Source of the DNA: Antedon mediterranea
Lineage: Eukaryota; Echinodermata; Crinoidea; Comatulida; Antedonidae
DNA: 64,000 nucleotides
Direction of reading: 5' to 3'
Assembly (NCBI RefSeq): GCF_964355755.1
Contig: NC_092672.1
Coordinates: 35,026,501 to 35,090,500 of the forward strand
The position numbers were made by a program, and so were the translations under genes. Positions 25,701 through 34,791 of this stretch are shown here, piece by piece (within the stretch, counting starts at the first letter, position 1; every line of letters begins with the position of its first letter). A model generated the notes under the pieces. The model did no database searches, had not been told where the DNA came from, and worked only from the letters and a program-made list of their open reading frames with translations.

Positions 25701-28700
25701 AAAAAGAAAACAAACAAGCAAAATGTATGGTATTAAAAATGATTTATATGGAATATATTTTGTTATTATGTTATGTCATGATATACATCTTGTTTATCTT
25801 TTTTTAAGTTACACGTGAGCGGCTTACCTAATTCCTTTGGATTTGGAAACGCAAACGGCTGGTTGAGACTTGTGAACAGCGTGTCGTGGAAGTCCGCAAA
25901 GAAGGAATCCTCAAACACCATTGGTTCCTCATTATATATGTCAAACTTCATATTTTTTATCAACTCAGCATGCTGAAATAAGAACCAAAAAAGTGTTAAA
26001 GATGTATTTCTCAAAAACATAAAAAATGAAGATTAAATAAAGACTTTGAATATGCCATTTTGTAGTTTTGTCACTTTAAAAAAAAAACACATTTTTTCAA
26101 ATAATGTTTTCACTTATAAAGATACAAAATAAACAGTTAAATTCAACCAAAAACCCAATTAATGACTACTTGCTTTTTCAGGCAAATTTTTTTTTTCGAT
26201 CCAATTTTTTGGTAAAAGTGAACAAATAAACTAATAAAATGTGACACTGACAGTAAAATGGCATATTCAACAAAAACAGTTTAAACAAATTATTTTCTCA
26301 GGGGGACAATATATCTTTAACGGTTGTGTATTACTATAGTACAACCCCTCCCTTTGGACACCTCTATTTTGTTGACTCTCTCCAATAAAACAAACAAGTG
26401 GTAAAGCATCACTCGTCTATTCATTTCAATTCCAAGAAACCAGACTATATTGCACTTACTTTTTTATCTCTATTGCTCTTGGCACTTGAGTCAATTTTTT
26501 TCTGTTGCATCATAAATATTCTCCATTTATTGTACTCACTAACTACTGTGCTTGGTGTGCGTTTCCAGTATTTTCCTTCCAAAATGACTGCCTAGAAAAA
26601 CAAACAAAGCAGTATTAAATCAATGAGTATCTTAGAAAAAAAAAAGCTTTTTGAAACACTTTTGGTAATAATTGACTAAAATTTATCATTTACAGAAAAA
26701 ACCTGATTTTTAATTATAACAACTCCCAAGCTAATCAGCTGTAAATGAGGACTGGTTAAGAATATCCAAAAAATACATTACTAAGAAAAATATCTGTAAT
26801 TGTTGTCATCTATAATTTTCAATTCAATTCAAAAGACATTTATTTTCGTCCAAAATACAATAAGTAAAAAAAAAACAGTAAGGCCTAATGACAGATTGAG
26901 ATTATTAAAAAGGCAAAGGCAGAATCCTAAGATGATAAAATCTCGTGGTGAGATTGTCTTGACAAATTAATAATTATTTACAAAAATATAACCAAAAGAA
27001 AAATATTTAAAAAAAATTTTAAGAAATTGTAAACATTTTTTATTTTTTTATTTTAAAAATGGTTTGAAAGCCTTGAGAGCACAAGTTTTAGGACGGTTCA
27101 TTATAGTATGATTACAGTAAAAGTTTAAACAGACACTAACCTCCGGTGCACTGTGATTGGTCTCTGTGAGTGGAGAGGCAAACTGACACACGATAGGTGG
27201 TCGACCGCCACGAACTAAACAGACAAAAATGGGAAGGTAAAATGTACAGTAGGTTCATACAATAGTTAAAATACGAAAAGAAAAAACACAGAAAAATAGG
27301 AATTTTTGCCTTTGAAATAATACTATCATTCATAGGCATATACTAAGGTCCATAGTTTAATAGTTTGTGCTTTGTTAAGCTCTTTCTACAGTATAAAACT
27401 TTATGCAACAAAAAATGTGATGTTTCCATATATAGCGATGATGATGTCATATCACTACCATATTTGAGCATATCACTACCATATTTGAGCATATCACTAC
27501 CATATTTGAGCATATCACTACCATATTTTGGCACATAACACCTTTTTAGTCTGTTAGTGTAGACAGAGCTTCAGAATTTTTAGGCTATATAGGCATACAC
27601 TGAGGCCCATAGTTTTAATTCAATTCAATTATTTTATTTCGTCATGCACTCTGGCTTGCTTTTTACATAAAACATAAAAAATATGATAAAAATGGGTAAA
27701 ATACAAACAACACCAAGGGGTAAAATAAAAAAGCAAAACAAATACAAAAATGACATAAAAAGGTTAAAACTTGGCAGTAGTAAACCCCAAACTCTTTAAA
27801 GGCATAGAATGTCTGTATATTTAATCTTTAATATTATTTTACTCAAAAGGTTTCTTTTTATGTTGCTATAGTATAAAACATAACAACTTAGATGGAGAGT
27901 GTAAAAAATGTATCGGATGGGTCGTGAGGTAATTTCCCGATTGATCGTAATCAAAACGGTACTGGGTATGGTCTACTAGTTTTTCTGCTCCAAACCAGTA
28001 CATCCATTCATAGAAGCCTTGATGAAGTAAGCCTACCTGGTGGTGGCCATAGAACGGTCCCGAGATAATGATTATACTTCGGCTTTAGTCAAGTTCAATA
28101 TTGAATATCGAAACGTGGCAGGCTGAAGGCGCTTGACCTTTGACAAGATCGCCTAAATTTTTAATATATTAACTTTACAATACTTAGTGTTGTATATTCT
28201 GGTACAGCCGCTCCATAATCTCTTTGCTTTTCTTCCTTATATCTATATTTTTAATTTATACTAACAAATATCTTTTTATTAATATAATAATAATAATATA
28301 TCAAAAATTTATTAAATAATATTTATCGCATAATATGCAATCTACGATAATTTAATTAAGTGATATAACAAATTTATTAAATACATAACATCATTTGAAT
28401 AAAAAGAACAAATCACATATCTACACATAATCATAACATCGTATACTCTATCTCTAACAATTTATTCAATCTTCTATCGACTAAAGCCGAAGTATAGTCG
28501 TTATCTCGGGACCGTTCTATGGCCACCACCAGGTAGGCTTATTTCATCAAAGCTTCTATGAATGGATGTACTGGTTGGGAGCAGAAAAACTAGTAGACCA
28601 TACCCAGTACCGTTTTGATTACGATCAATCGGGAATTTACCTCACAACATACTGAAAAAGTTGTTTACACATACAGTAATATTGATATAACTATTCTACT

Positions 28701-31700
28701 TACACTGCATATGCCATTCTCTCCATATTGCGTTGTTTAATCGGATTTTGTCCTTGGTAGACAATTTTAAACCTCTAAACCACTTCCACTTTGGAGATAC
28801 AATCCTTCCTCTGCAAAAAAATTGTTTTAAAAATCATAAAATAGGCTATTAAAACTTCAAAAATCATTTTGCTTGCACAGTATACTGTTATTAGTTCACT
28901 ACTGTATACTATTACTATGTACAGTCAAATCTCCCAATGTGATGTGCCCAAATATGGTAGTGATATGCTTAAATATGGTAGTGATATGACATCGACATCA
29001 TGTCCATATTTGGGTACATCACATTTTTTTGTCACACAAAGTTTGATAGTGTAGAGAGAGCCTTACGCCCGTATTCTTAAACCGGACTTTAGTCGTAGTT
29101 CGAAGTTCGACTTGGAAAAGTCGTAGTTCGAGCTATTACTTCAAATTCGATTCAAAAACGAAGTAGTCGAAGTTTGCAGTTCGACTTAATGAAGTCGAGC
29201 TTTTAGTCGAGTTGCACACGTCTGGGTAACAAAGGCTATACATTGGCCAATGACAAGAGAGTATTTGAGGAGCAGACGAAATTTTGCGCATTGATATCAC
29301 TTTCCATTTCTTACAACACTTTTTACGCATCAGGACTATATACATGAAAAATAATTTTAATCGTTAATTATTAGAACAATATCAGTATTAATTTAACAGT
29401 GAAGTATATTTGATTAACAACAAATAAAATCTTAAAAATATATTTAGGAACCATGGCGGTACGGTAACTTTTATATTTTCTAGGCCCCCAACAAAGTATG
29501 ATCGCCACGAACCACGCACTTCATAGCGTGACAAGAAAGCGCTAGGCCCCCTAAACATTCCATCGCGTGGTGAATTGCCGCATCTCCCATTGTCGCTATG
29601 GCGTGACGTAGCTCAAGTCGGACTTGCGCGAAGAAAATAATGTAATTTGTATACAGTTGTAAATAAAGATGATTTTCATTATTATAATTTATACCAATGT
29701 ATATTTAATTAAGCTAATATAAATATAGATATTTCATTCTTCAATATCTGGTCAATATAACAACTCAATGACTGTTACGTTTTTTATAAACATCGTTTAA
29801 AAACCATTTAGTCGACCATTTAGTCTGCCTCCTCCAGGACTAAAAAAATCGATCAAAATCCGTCTCGATTTAGTCGAGGTTGGCCTGATTTAGTCGGTGA
29901 TTTAGTTGAAGTTCGGTTTATGAATTAAAATGACGTCATTTTTTTAGTTTTAGCTCGAACTATGACTAAAGTCCGGTTTAAGAATACGGGCGTTAAAATC
30001 ACATTTGGAATATCAAAATTACGAGACATATTAGGCCAATCCCAATCTTCAAACTGCTTCCGTCATTAAATATTCATTTTAAAAAATAGATTATTAAATA
30101 GCTGAAAAAATGTTTTAAATATCATAGAAAGAGTGCAAGCAGCAGGTGAACTATTTTCTCAAAGTCATTGAGAAGGTCAAACAACATAGACAGGATCCCG
30201 TTAATAATGTCAGATCAGCGGTTCCGCTTCAACAGTTTCATTTTAATAACAACGATATTAAACAAGAAAAATAAAATAAAAGCAAATTGGAAAACACTGC
30301 AGTATGGTATAAATTAAACGTTTAGTAGGAACTTATCAGCATTCAAAATTCAACTTAACAAATTAGGAAAATACAAATTAGGAATTTTTCCATAAATGCT
30401 AGTTGAAAATTTCAAAACTAGCTAATGTTTGCTGGTCGTAATCATTTAAAGACACCTTCCCTACGTTTTTTTTAGATTTCATTTAAGATCACAAACTATA
30501 TTTAATGTAAAAATAATACTATATGGTCCTATTTCGTCTTTAAATGGTTAAAAATTTGAAAAATAAGTTGATTCTAATAATTATAGCGGCCCGCTATAAA
30601 TCCCAAAATGCATTGCGCACGGATTGATATTTTTGTTTTTCTTCTGTAATTCACCCACTTTTAGATCGATCGTGAGGCCAAAACAAATGGAAGGCTCCTA
30701 ACTTTCCAGCGAAAATACCAGGTTTTCCCCAATTTGTATCAACATAGTCTGGCCAAAATAGAAAGACAATGCAGCAACTATACGTCAGGCTAGGTATGTA
30801 GCTAGCGTACGATGTTCGTACGTTACCGATGTTTACCAGCTAGGCCTACAAAACTAAGCCTAGCTAGGCTAGGCCTAAAGACCGTCCACGAGAGGTCATT
30901 GCCGCGAGCTACTTAGGTAGTGCATTGTTTCTCACTTTTTATCATAATTTACCATAAAACATACATTTTTAAGACAAGGAATGACCTGGTTTAATGTTTT
31001 TAAAGTAATATATATGTATTATTTTTACAAAACGTCACAAATTGTAGGGAAGGTGTCTTTAAATATTAGTTACTTTTTAGTCTAGCAAAGTTGATAGTTA
31101 TTAGTATGCAGCCTAGCAAAGGGCAGTGGCATACAGGAGTTTAGATGTTATATTTGCTGCACATTGTTAATTGGTCATTTTAAATGGTAGAATATACAAA
31201 AACAATGAATTATGAATTAATAATTAACAATAATATATAGGTGGATATTATTAAATGTTAAAGCTTGTTTAATGGCTAAAAGGTCAGTAAACAATGGGTC
31301 ATGGTCAGCAGAGGGTCATGGTCAACATAGATTATGAAATAAAAAACACAGGAAACTACAAAAGCTTAGATGTCTGCACTAGTTATACACTTGTCCAAGC
31401 CTACTTATGTATCCAAAGCAGGGAACATTTTCGCCAGTGTAGCGTAGCAAAAAGCTATACAAAACAACCTTATTGCTACACATTTTGAAAATTGTGTAGC
31501 AAAAAATACAATACAAAACTATGTTTCTGGACTTAAAAATCAGTTTGATTAGCAATATTGCTAAACAAAATTTTTAAATGAAAATTTTCCCTGCAAAGAG
31601 GTCACTAGCATGTCATAGTGGTTACAATATTCAGGATGTACATAGGTGATGCAACCAGCACTCCCCTTTATTTATACTTGCCACATTAAAAAACATTATT

Positions 31701-34324
31701 TGTAATCTTAAAATAGTTATGTTGTTGCATGTAGACTAATTTTAAAAATTATTCTTTTATTTTATAGTCCAATAATTTATCGGATAAATTACTGTCAAAA
31801 TGGAGTACCAAAAGTGTGCTGAACATTTTTTATCTGTGTGACTATATTTCCCCCAACCCACTCTATGCCTGACCCACCCTCCCAACACGAAATTAAACTC
31901 AAAACCTTTTTTACTTTACTTCCTCATATATTATTACTTAGATTAATCTATTCACCCCAACCTACTGTAGAATCTTCTGATAGCAATAATAATGTTAAAA
32001 TATTTATGAGGAAATCCTTTCCAAACAATGAAAATTGTATAAGGATCCAAAATGCGAGTTTTGTGAACAGATTTTAACAAACATGATTAAAGCTAATTTT
32101 CCACTAGGCGAATCCAACGTTTCGAAGAGAAATAAATCGCCTACTCTCTTTCCACTACATGAGCGAATAGCTGCGACGTTCATGTTCCTCGCGTGGTTGC
32201 TGAGCATTTCGATTCGCATGAGTGCTCATGAAAGTGTCATAGCTCATTTCCTGAGCTCTGATTGGTTCCGCAATGTTTCGCTTCGAAAAAGTAGAAACAA
32301 TTCGAACTAGTAAATTTCGCTGAAGCGAAAAATCAAAGGAACTAGAATTCGACGAAGAAGGCAGTATGACAGACAGAAACGCGAATACGCATGTGCATAG
32401 CATGACGCTTTCGATTCGCGCGAACAAATTCACCTAGTGGAAAATAGGCTTTAGCACCAGTCAGTGTTAAGCACAACAATGTTTACATTCATAACATTCA
32501 ATCTGTGAATTGCGACTGTAGAATAACTATCTCTACTCACAATATCATACAGTACTTTACAGTATGTGGAATGGTGATAGAATATTCACATGAGTGTGGG
32601 TTGTTGTTGTGATCTAATATTTTGGTAATTGTCTTTAGCTTAGGTGGATGTACAGCAGTAGTGCTACTGTAGTAGTAGTCACAATTTAATCCAGGGGGTA
32701 TGAGAAATAATCTAAGGCATGGAAAATAAGAAATAACAATCAGGTTGTACCACAAAAAAGCTGGGTTAATCTTGTATAACATTTTTACCTAAAAATTGTT
32801 TTTTTTTACGTTCTAGTTAGAATTGCCAAATAGCTCTATAAATATAGTCCGAGTCTTCAAGAGTTAAGCGCAATTAAATACACCAGAAAAAGAAATGAAT
32901 TAGAATTTATCTGCTCAAATTAATATTGATTATTATTGTTGAATTTTTTACTTTGTACGCTGTTTGCAGAATTATTCAGTCGTTGGCTGTCTTCTCTTTG
33001 TACTATTTATGTGTTTCTATGAATACCTACATATTATCGCAAATAGCTTGATTACGCGAAGAACGTCATTGCACAATGCATGATAGGAAGGGTTTGTATG
33101 CGTAAATACAAACAACAAATCATATCCATACGCATCATGACGCTTGCTCCCAATCGCTTCCCACTGATTCCCACCATGCATCATGCACACTATTTATTTG
33201 CCATAATCCTTATTGTATACAGTTATGTTGGCAAAAGATGATCGGGACCACGGAAGATCGGGCCCAAGACGATCGGGCCCAGAAAACGTAGTCCCGATCG
33301 TCTTCAGCGTTGGGCCCGATCGTCCAGTGTTTTCAGAACTACGTTGGGCCCGATCGTCTTACAAGTTGGTCCCGATCGTCTTAGCATTGGGCCCGATAGT
33401 CTTTTGTGTTATATAAAATAATTTCAATAATTTCCACATTTCATCATTTTTCATTCCTAGTGCTAATGTCAACGTGCTTTTCTTGTGTAAATTAAGATTT
33501 TAATTGAAAATATTATATCTGATTTTATCCTAATTTTCCCCTAATTAACACTACTGGTTTTAAGAATTTCTTTACCAATACTCTCGATTTATGAATAAAT
33601 GTGATTGATTTTGATTGTTATTATTGTGTTGTTTGTATTCGCGTATTTATTTGTAAACATTTTCTGAGAATGTTTTGGGCCGATCATCTGGGCCCGATCG
33701 TCTCTGGTCTCGATCGTCTCACGATTTGGGCCCGATCGTCTTGAAGTGAGCCCGATCGTCTGGGCCAGATCGCCTCTGGGCCTGATCGTCTTTCACAGTT
33801 GATGGGCCCGATCATGTCACGATTTGGGTCCGATCGTCTGGGCCCGATCGTCCGTGGTCCCGTGGTCGTCTAATAACCATGTTGGCCCTCTATTGTATAT
33901 CAGCCTTTTATAATAAATAGCACATAGGCCTATCATATTATTATATAATACTTCATAATAGCAATTAATATTTCGTATCTTACCCATTGTAGGCAAGACT
34001 CAGACATTCAAACAACTTTGAAAATGAAGACTCTATCTCGTTGGTAGAACAATTTTTATTCTCCCCAAACGAATAACTTGTTGATGGATCTTTATTAGCC
34101 GAAACAAAATCGAATCCAACTTTGTCTTTTTTCTTGCCTCGATGAGGGTCACTGACCATAAAATGCCCGGAGTGGATTTGCTCGTCGCAGCCAGGTTTTG
34201 GCCCTGAACTGCTTCTTGATCGCAATTTCATCCGTTCTTTTTCCTTATAGTTTTGATCTTCCTCTGACCCTTGCATAAGTTGCAGCTTGCCTTTGGCATT
34301 TAATACATCATCCCGAGCCATCAT
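16756..34324 (-). CDS. MLXIP: Mondo / MLX-interacting protein, glucose-sensing bHLH-Zip transcription factor
   Basis: Seventeen coding exons, 1003 residues. Exons: 33984-34324, 28704-28810, 27141-27214, 26460-26591, 25828-25972, 23953-24057, 23123-23193, 21470-22613, 21018-21127, 20504-20573, 19844-19908, 19565-19594, 19244-19303, 18350-18537, 17861-17984, 17157-17286 and 16756-16871. The N-terminal Mondo conserved regions are clear: QIHSGHFMVSDP (49-60), FSKLFECLSLAY (101-112, nuclear export type), RIVSPKWKWFRGLKL and KIRLNNAIWREW (about 116-147), and AVILEGKYWKR (175-185). A Gln/Asn/Ser-rich activation segment fills the 1.1-kb exon 8. The bHLH-Zip is at about 803-880 (HISAEQKRRFNIK basic region, split by an intron), then the dimerisation/cytoplasmic-retention domain (FDQMQNMFDDYV, NWKFWIFSIIIRPLFESF) to about 966. 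It binds DNA with MLX at paired E-boxes in response to hexose phosphates. Single-gene ancestor of MLXIP and MLXIPL is likely. Confidence 0.95.
16915..17045. mobile_element. MITE family 1 copy
   Basis: In the last Mondo intron, between exons 16 and 17. The right end is shortened to gtttagacagagcctt. Confidence 0.82.
17334..17516 (+). mobile_element. SINE family 2b body
   Basis: Shares a long segment (aaattactccactcccaaag, gtttatgtagagcatcttg, cagcaatagctggatggatc) with the reverse complement of 60089-60316. The tRNA-like head is missing. It lies in Mondo intron 15. Confidence 0.65.
18991..19109. mobile_element. MITE family 1 copy, left arm degenerate
   Basis: The core (cccaaatatgttagtgatatg, catatatgggcacatcacat) and right end (gtgtagacagagct) are clear. 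It lies in Mondo intron 13. Confidence 0.7.
19372..19480 (-). mobile_element. 48-bp-core mobile element, copy B (single degenerate core)
   Basis: Contains attcaaaggcaaattactg, one partial core (gctgtgggtatcaatgg), aataaccagaaaaatttgc and agagctttcattcaacac. It has both flanks of the family with barely one core. It lies in Mondo intron 12. Confidence 0.65.
19731..19802. mobile_element. MITE family 1, right half
   Basis: Runs from gacatcatcatgtccatata to gtgtagactgggctt only. It lies in Mondo intron 11. Confidence 0.7.
20030..20156. mobile_element. MITE family 1 copy
   Basis: Ends aagctctttctacact and gtgtagacagagcctt. It lies in Mondo intron 10. Confidence 0.85.
20375..20460 (-). other. Candidate alternative exon in a Mondo intron
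   Basis: Between coding exons 10 and 11, an 86-nt segment has a good acceptor (attattgcag) and a perfect donor (gtaagt). The best open frame reads EIPLGRVVDIIVVGKG. In the phase left by exon 10 it reaches a TAA within about 16 codons. If spliced in, it would truncate Mondo before its bHLH. It may simply be a chance exon. Confidence 0.3.
20688..21004. mobile_element. MITE family 2 copy, degenerate
   Basis: Left end ttaaaagatatattttccc; right part ends taaatacatcttaa with an insertion. It lies in Mondo intron 9. Confidence 0.5.
21180..21410. repeat. Array of ggacaccccTAGTAA units
   Basis: At least five nearby copies of (g)gacacccctagtaa and its complement occur in Mondo intron 8, with an inverted partner (ggtatccctttaacaaagg) at the right. 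Similar motifs near 14110-14215, 55340 and 56370-56690 suggest decayed transposon ends. Confidence 0.45.
22194..22484 (-). repeat. In-frame 21-bp coding repeat in Mondo exon 8 (QMLSNxx heptads)
   Basis: Fourteen consecutive units encode residues about 369-465 of Mondo. Twelve or so fit Q-(M/I/L)-L-S-N-x-x (for example QMLSNDP, QMLSNAT, QILSHSS). One unit is six residues (QVLGRS). Bases vary between units while the Gln-hydrophobic-Leu-Ser pattern is kept. Confidence 0.85.
22853..23012. mobile_element. MITE family 1 copy
   Basis: Ends aagccatctctacact and gtgtagacagagctt. It lies in Mondo intron 7. Confidence 0.85.
24143..24221. mobile_element. MITE family 1, left half
   Basis: Clear from aagctctgtctacact to gacatgatgatgtcata, then lost. 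It lies in Mondo intron 5. Confidence 0.75.
24767..24900. mobile_element. MITE family 1 copy
   Basis: Left end aagctctgtctacact; right terminal repeat decays after tttgacaatgtagac. It lies in Mondo intron 5. Confidence 0.83.
25452..25584. mobile_element. MITE family 1 copy
   Basis: Left end aagctttgtctacact; right end ttaatagtgtagac. It lies in Mondo intron 5. Confidence 0.82.
25996..26320. mobile_element. MITE family 2 copy
   Basis: Ends ttaaagatgtatttctc and ggggacaatatatctttaa, 325 bp. It lies in Mondo intron 4, just upstream of exon 5. Confidence 0.7.
26818..26960 (-). repeat. LINE-tail-like fragment
   Basis: The motif caattcaattcaaaagacatttattttcgtcc resembles the reverse complement of CR1/L2 3' ends. 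A similar block is at 27615-27760. The call rests only on this resemblance. Confidence 0.3.
27377..27571. mobile_element. MITE family 1 copy with expanded core
   Basis: The unit ccatatttgagcatatcacta is repeated about four times, as in the 4591 copy but on the opposite arm. It lies in Mondo intron 2. Confidence 0.88.
27921..28648. mobile_element. Foldback element with ~175-bp inverted arms
   Basis: The left arm (27921-28097) and right arm (28473-28648) are near-perfect reverse complements. Shared segments include gaggtaa, ttcccgattgatcgtaatc, tggtctactagtttttctgc, cctacctggtggtggccata and gaacggtcccgagataa. The centre is AT-rich with no open frame. A decayed single arm occurs at about 55095-55215. 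It lies in Mondo intron 2. Confidence 0.85.
28921..29062. mobile_element. MITE family 1 copy, left end lost
   Basis: The core carries two tandem aaatatggtagtgatatg units; the right end is tagtgtagagagagcc. The 927-bp element inserted directly next to it. It lies in Mondo intron 1. Confidence 0.78.
29066..29992. mobile_element. 927-bp non-autonomous DNA transposon, copy 2
   Basis: Nearly identical to 9270-10195 throughout, with matching ends (cgcccgtattcttaaaccgg, ccggtttaagaatacgggcg). Flanked by TTA on both sides (29063-29065, 29993-29995). The TGACGTCA palindrome is kept at about 29932-29939. It lies in Mondo intron 1. Confidence 0.9.
30448..31060. mobile_element. TIR element (AAAGACACCTTCCCTAC ends)
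   Basis: Ends aaagacaccttccctac and gtagggaaggtgtcttt, with TTTAAA-like flanks, 613 bp. The interior is less AT-rich than its surroundings and has nested ctaggcct palindromes near 30840-30880. No transposase frame. It lies in Mondo intron 1. Confidence 0.7.
32089..32451. mobile_element. MITE family 3 copy (ACTAGGCGAAT ends), full form
   Basis: 363 bp. Ends aagctaattttccactaggc and cctagtggaaaataggctt, flanked by TA (32087-32088, 32452-32453). Same structure as 16197. It lies in Mondo intron 1. Confidence 0.88.
33236..33886. mobile_element. Element built from GGGCCCGATCGTCT repeats
   Basis: About seventeen copies of gggcccgatcgtct and variants occur in two clusters (33238-33405, 33675-33872) around an AT-rich centre. 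The outer parts are roughly inverted (gatcgggaccacgg left, ccgtggtcccgtgg right), and atgttggc occurs at both outer edges. It resembles a transposon with subterminal repeats. It lies in Mondo intron 1. Confidence 0.6.
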
Positions 34325-34791
34325 TTGCACAATTAAGCTGATTTTCAATAGAAAAACAAATAGTTTAGCTATCCAAATCCAGTATCTAAATTCGCCATTT
34401 CAGCACCTACGAAGTGTTTTTCATCCACAGTCCACACATACAACACACGAATTGCAAAAACATGAAAACAAGATGATCGACTGATGATGACGTCACGTTG
34501 AACAACAGGGGGCGACAAACAACTTAATGAAGAGATCATAAAAAAGAGAATTTATTTTGGTGTTTTTTGTACAAGTATTCAAACTTCCCAAAAAAGGAAT
34601 TTTATTTTTATTTTAATGATAAAAAGGGATCAAAAGGCTCTATTCGACTTTATTTTCTATATTTCCCCCTTTATTAAATCATACAATTAATCTGTTTTTT
34701 CGTCGCGTCGACGATCGGATAGCGCGCGCGTGTGGAAAAAAAATTGTACGGAAATTAATTATAGAGGGCAGTTTTTACAAACGAAACAAAG
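34325..34791. promoter_or_regulatory. Divergent promoter region, Mondo / MED19
   Basis: 467 bp between the two start codons. A perfect CRE (TGACGTCA) sits at 34488-34495, followed by CGTTG. A CG-rich patch (cgtcgcgtcgacgatcgg, gcgcgcgcg) at about 34701-34730 is unusual for this AT-rich window. Both genes appear to start inside this short gap. Confidence 0.65.

Noticed and set aside
32004-32433. Overlapping 71-92-residue frames on both strands
   Set aside because: They fall on a 363-bp TA-flanked MITE; a similar frame appears on its sister copy at 16184.
33213-33416. 67-residue frame with repeated PIV motifs
   Set aside because: Translation of the GGGCCCGATCGTCT cluster in a Mondo intron.
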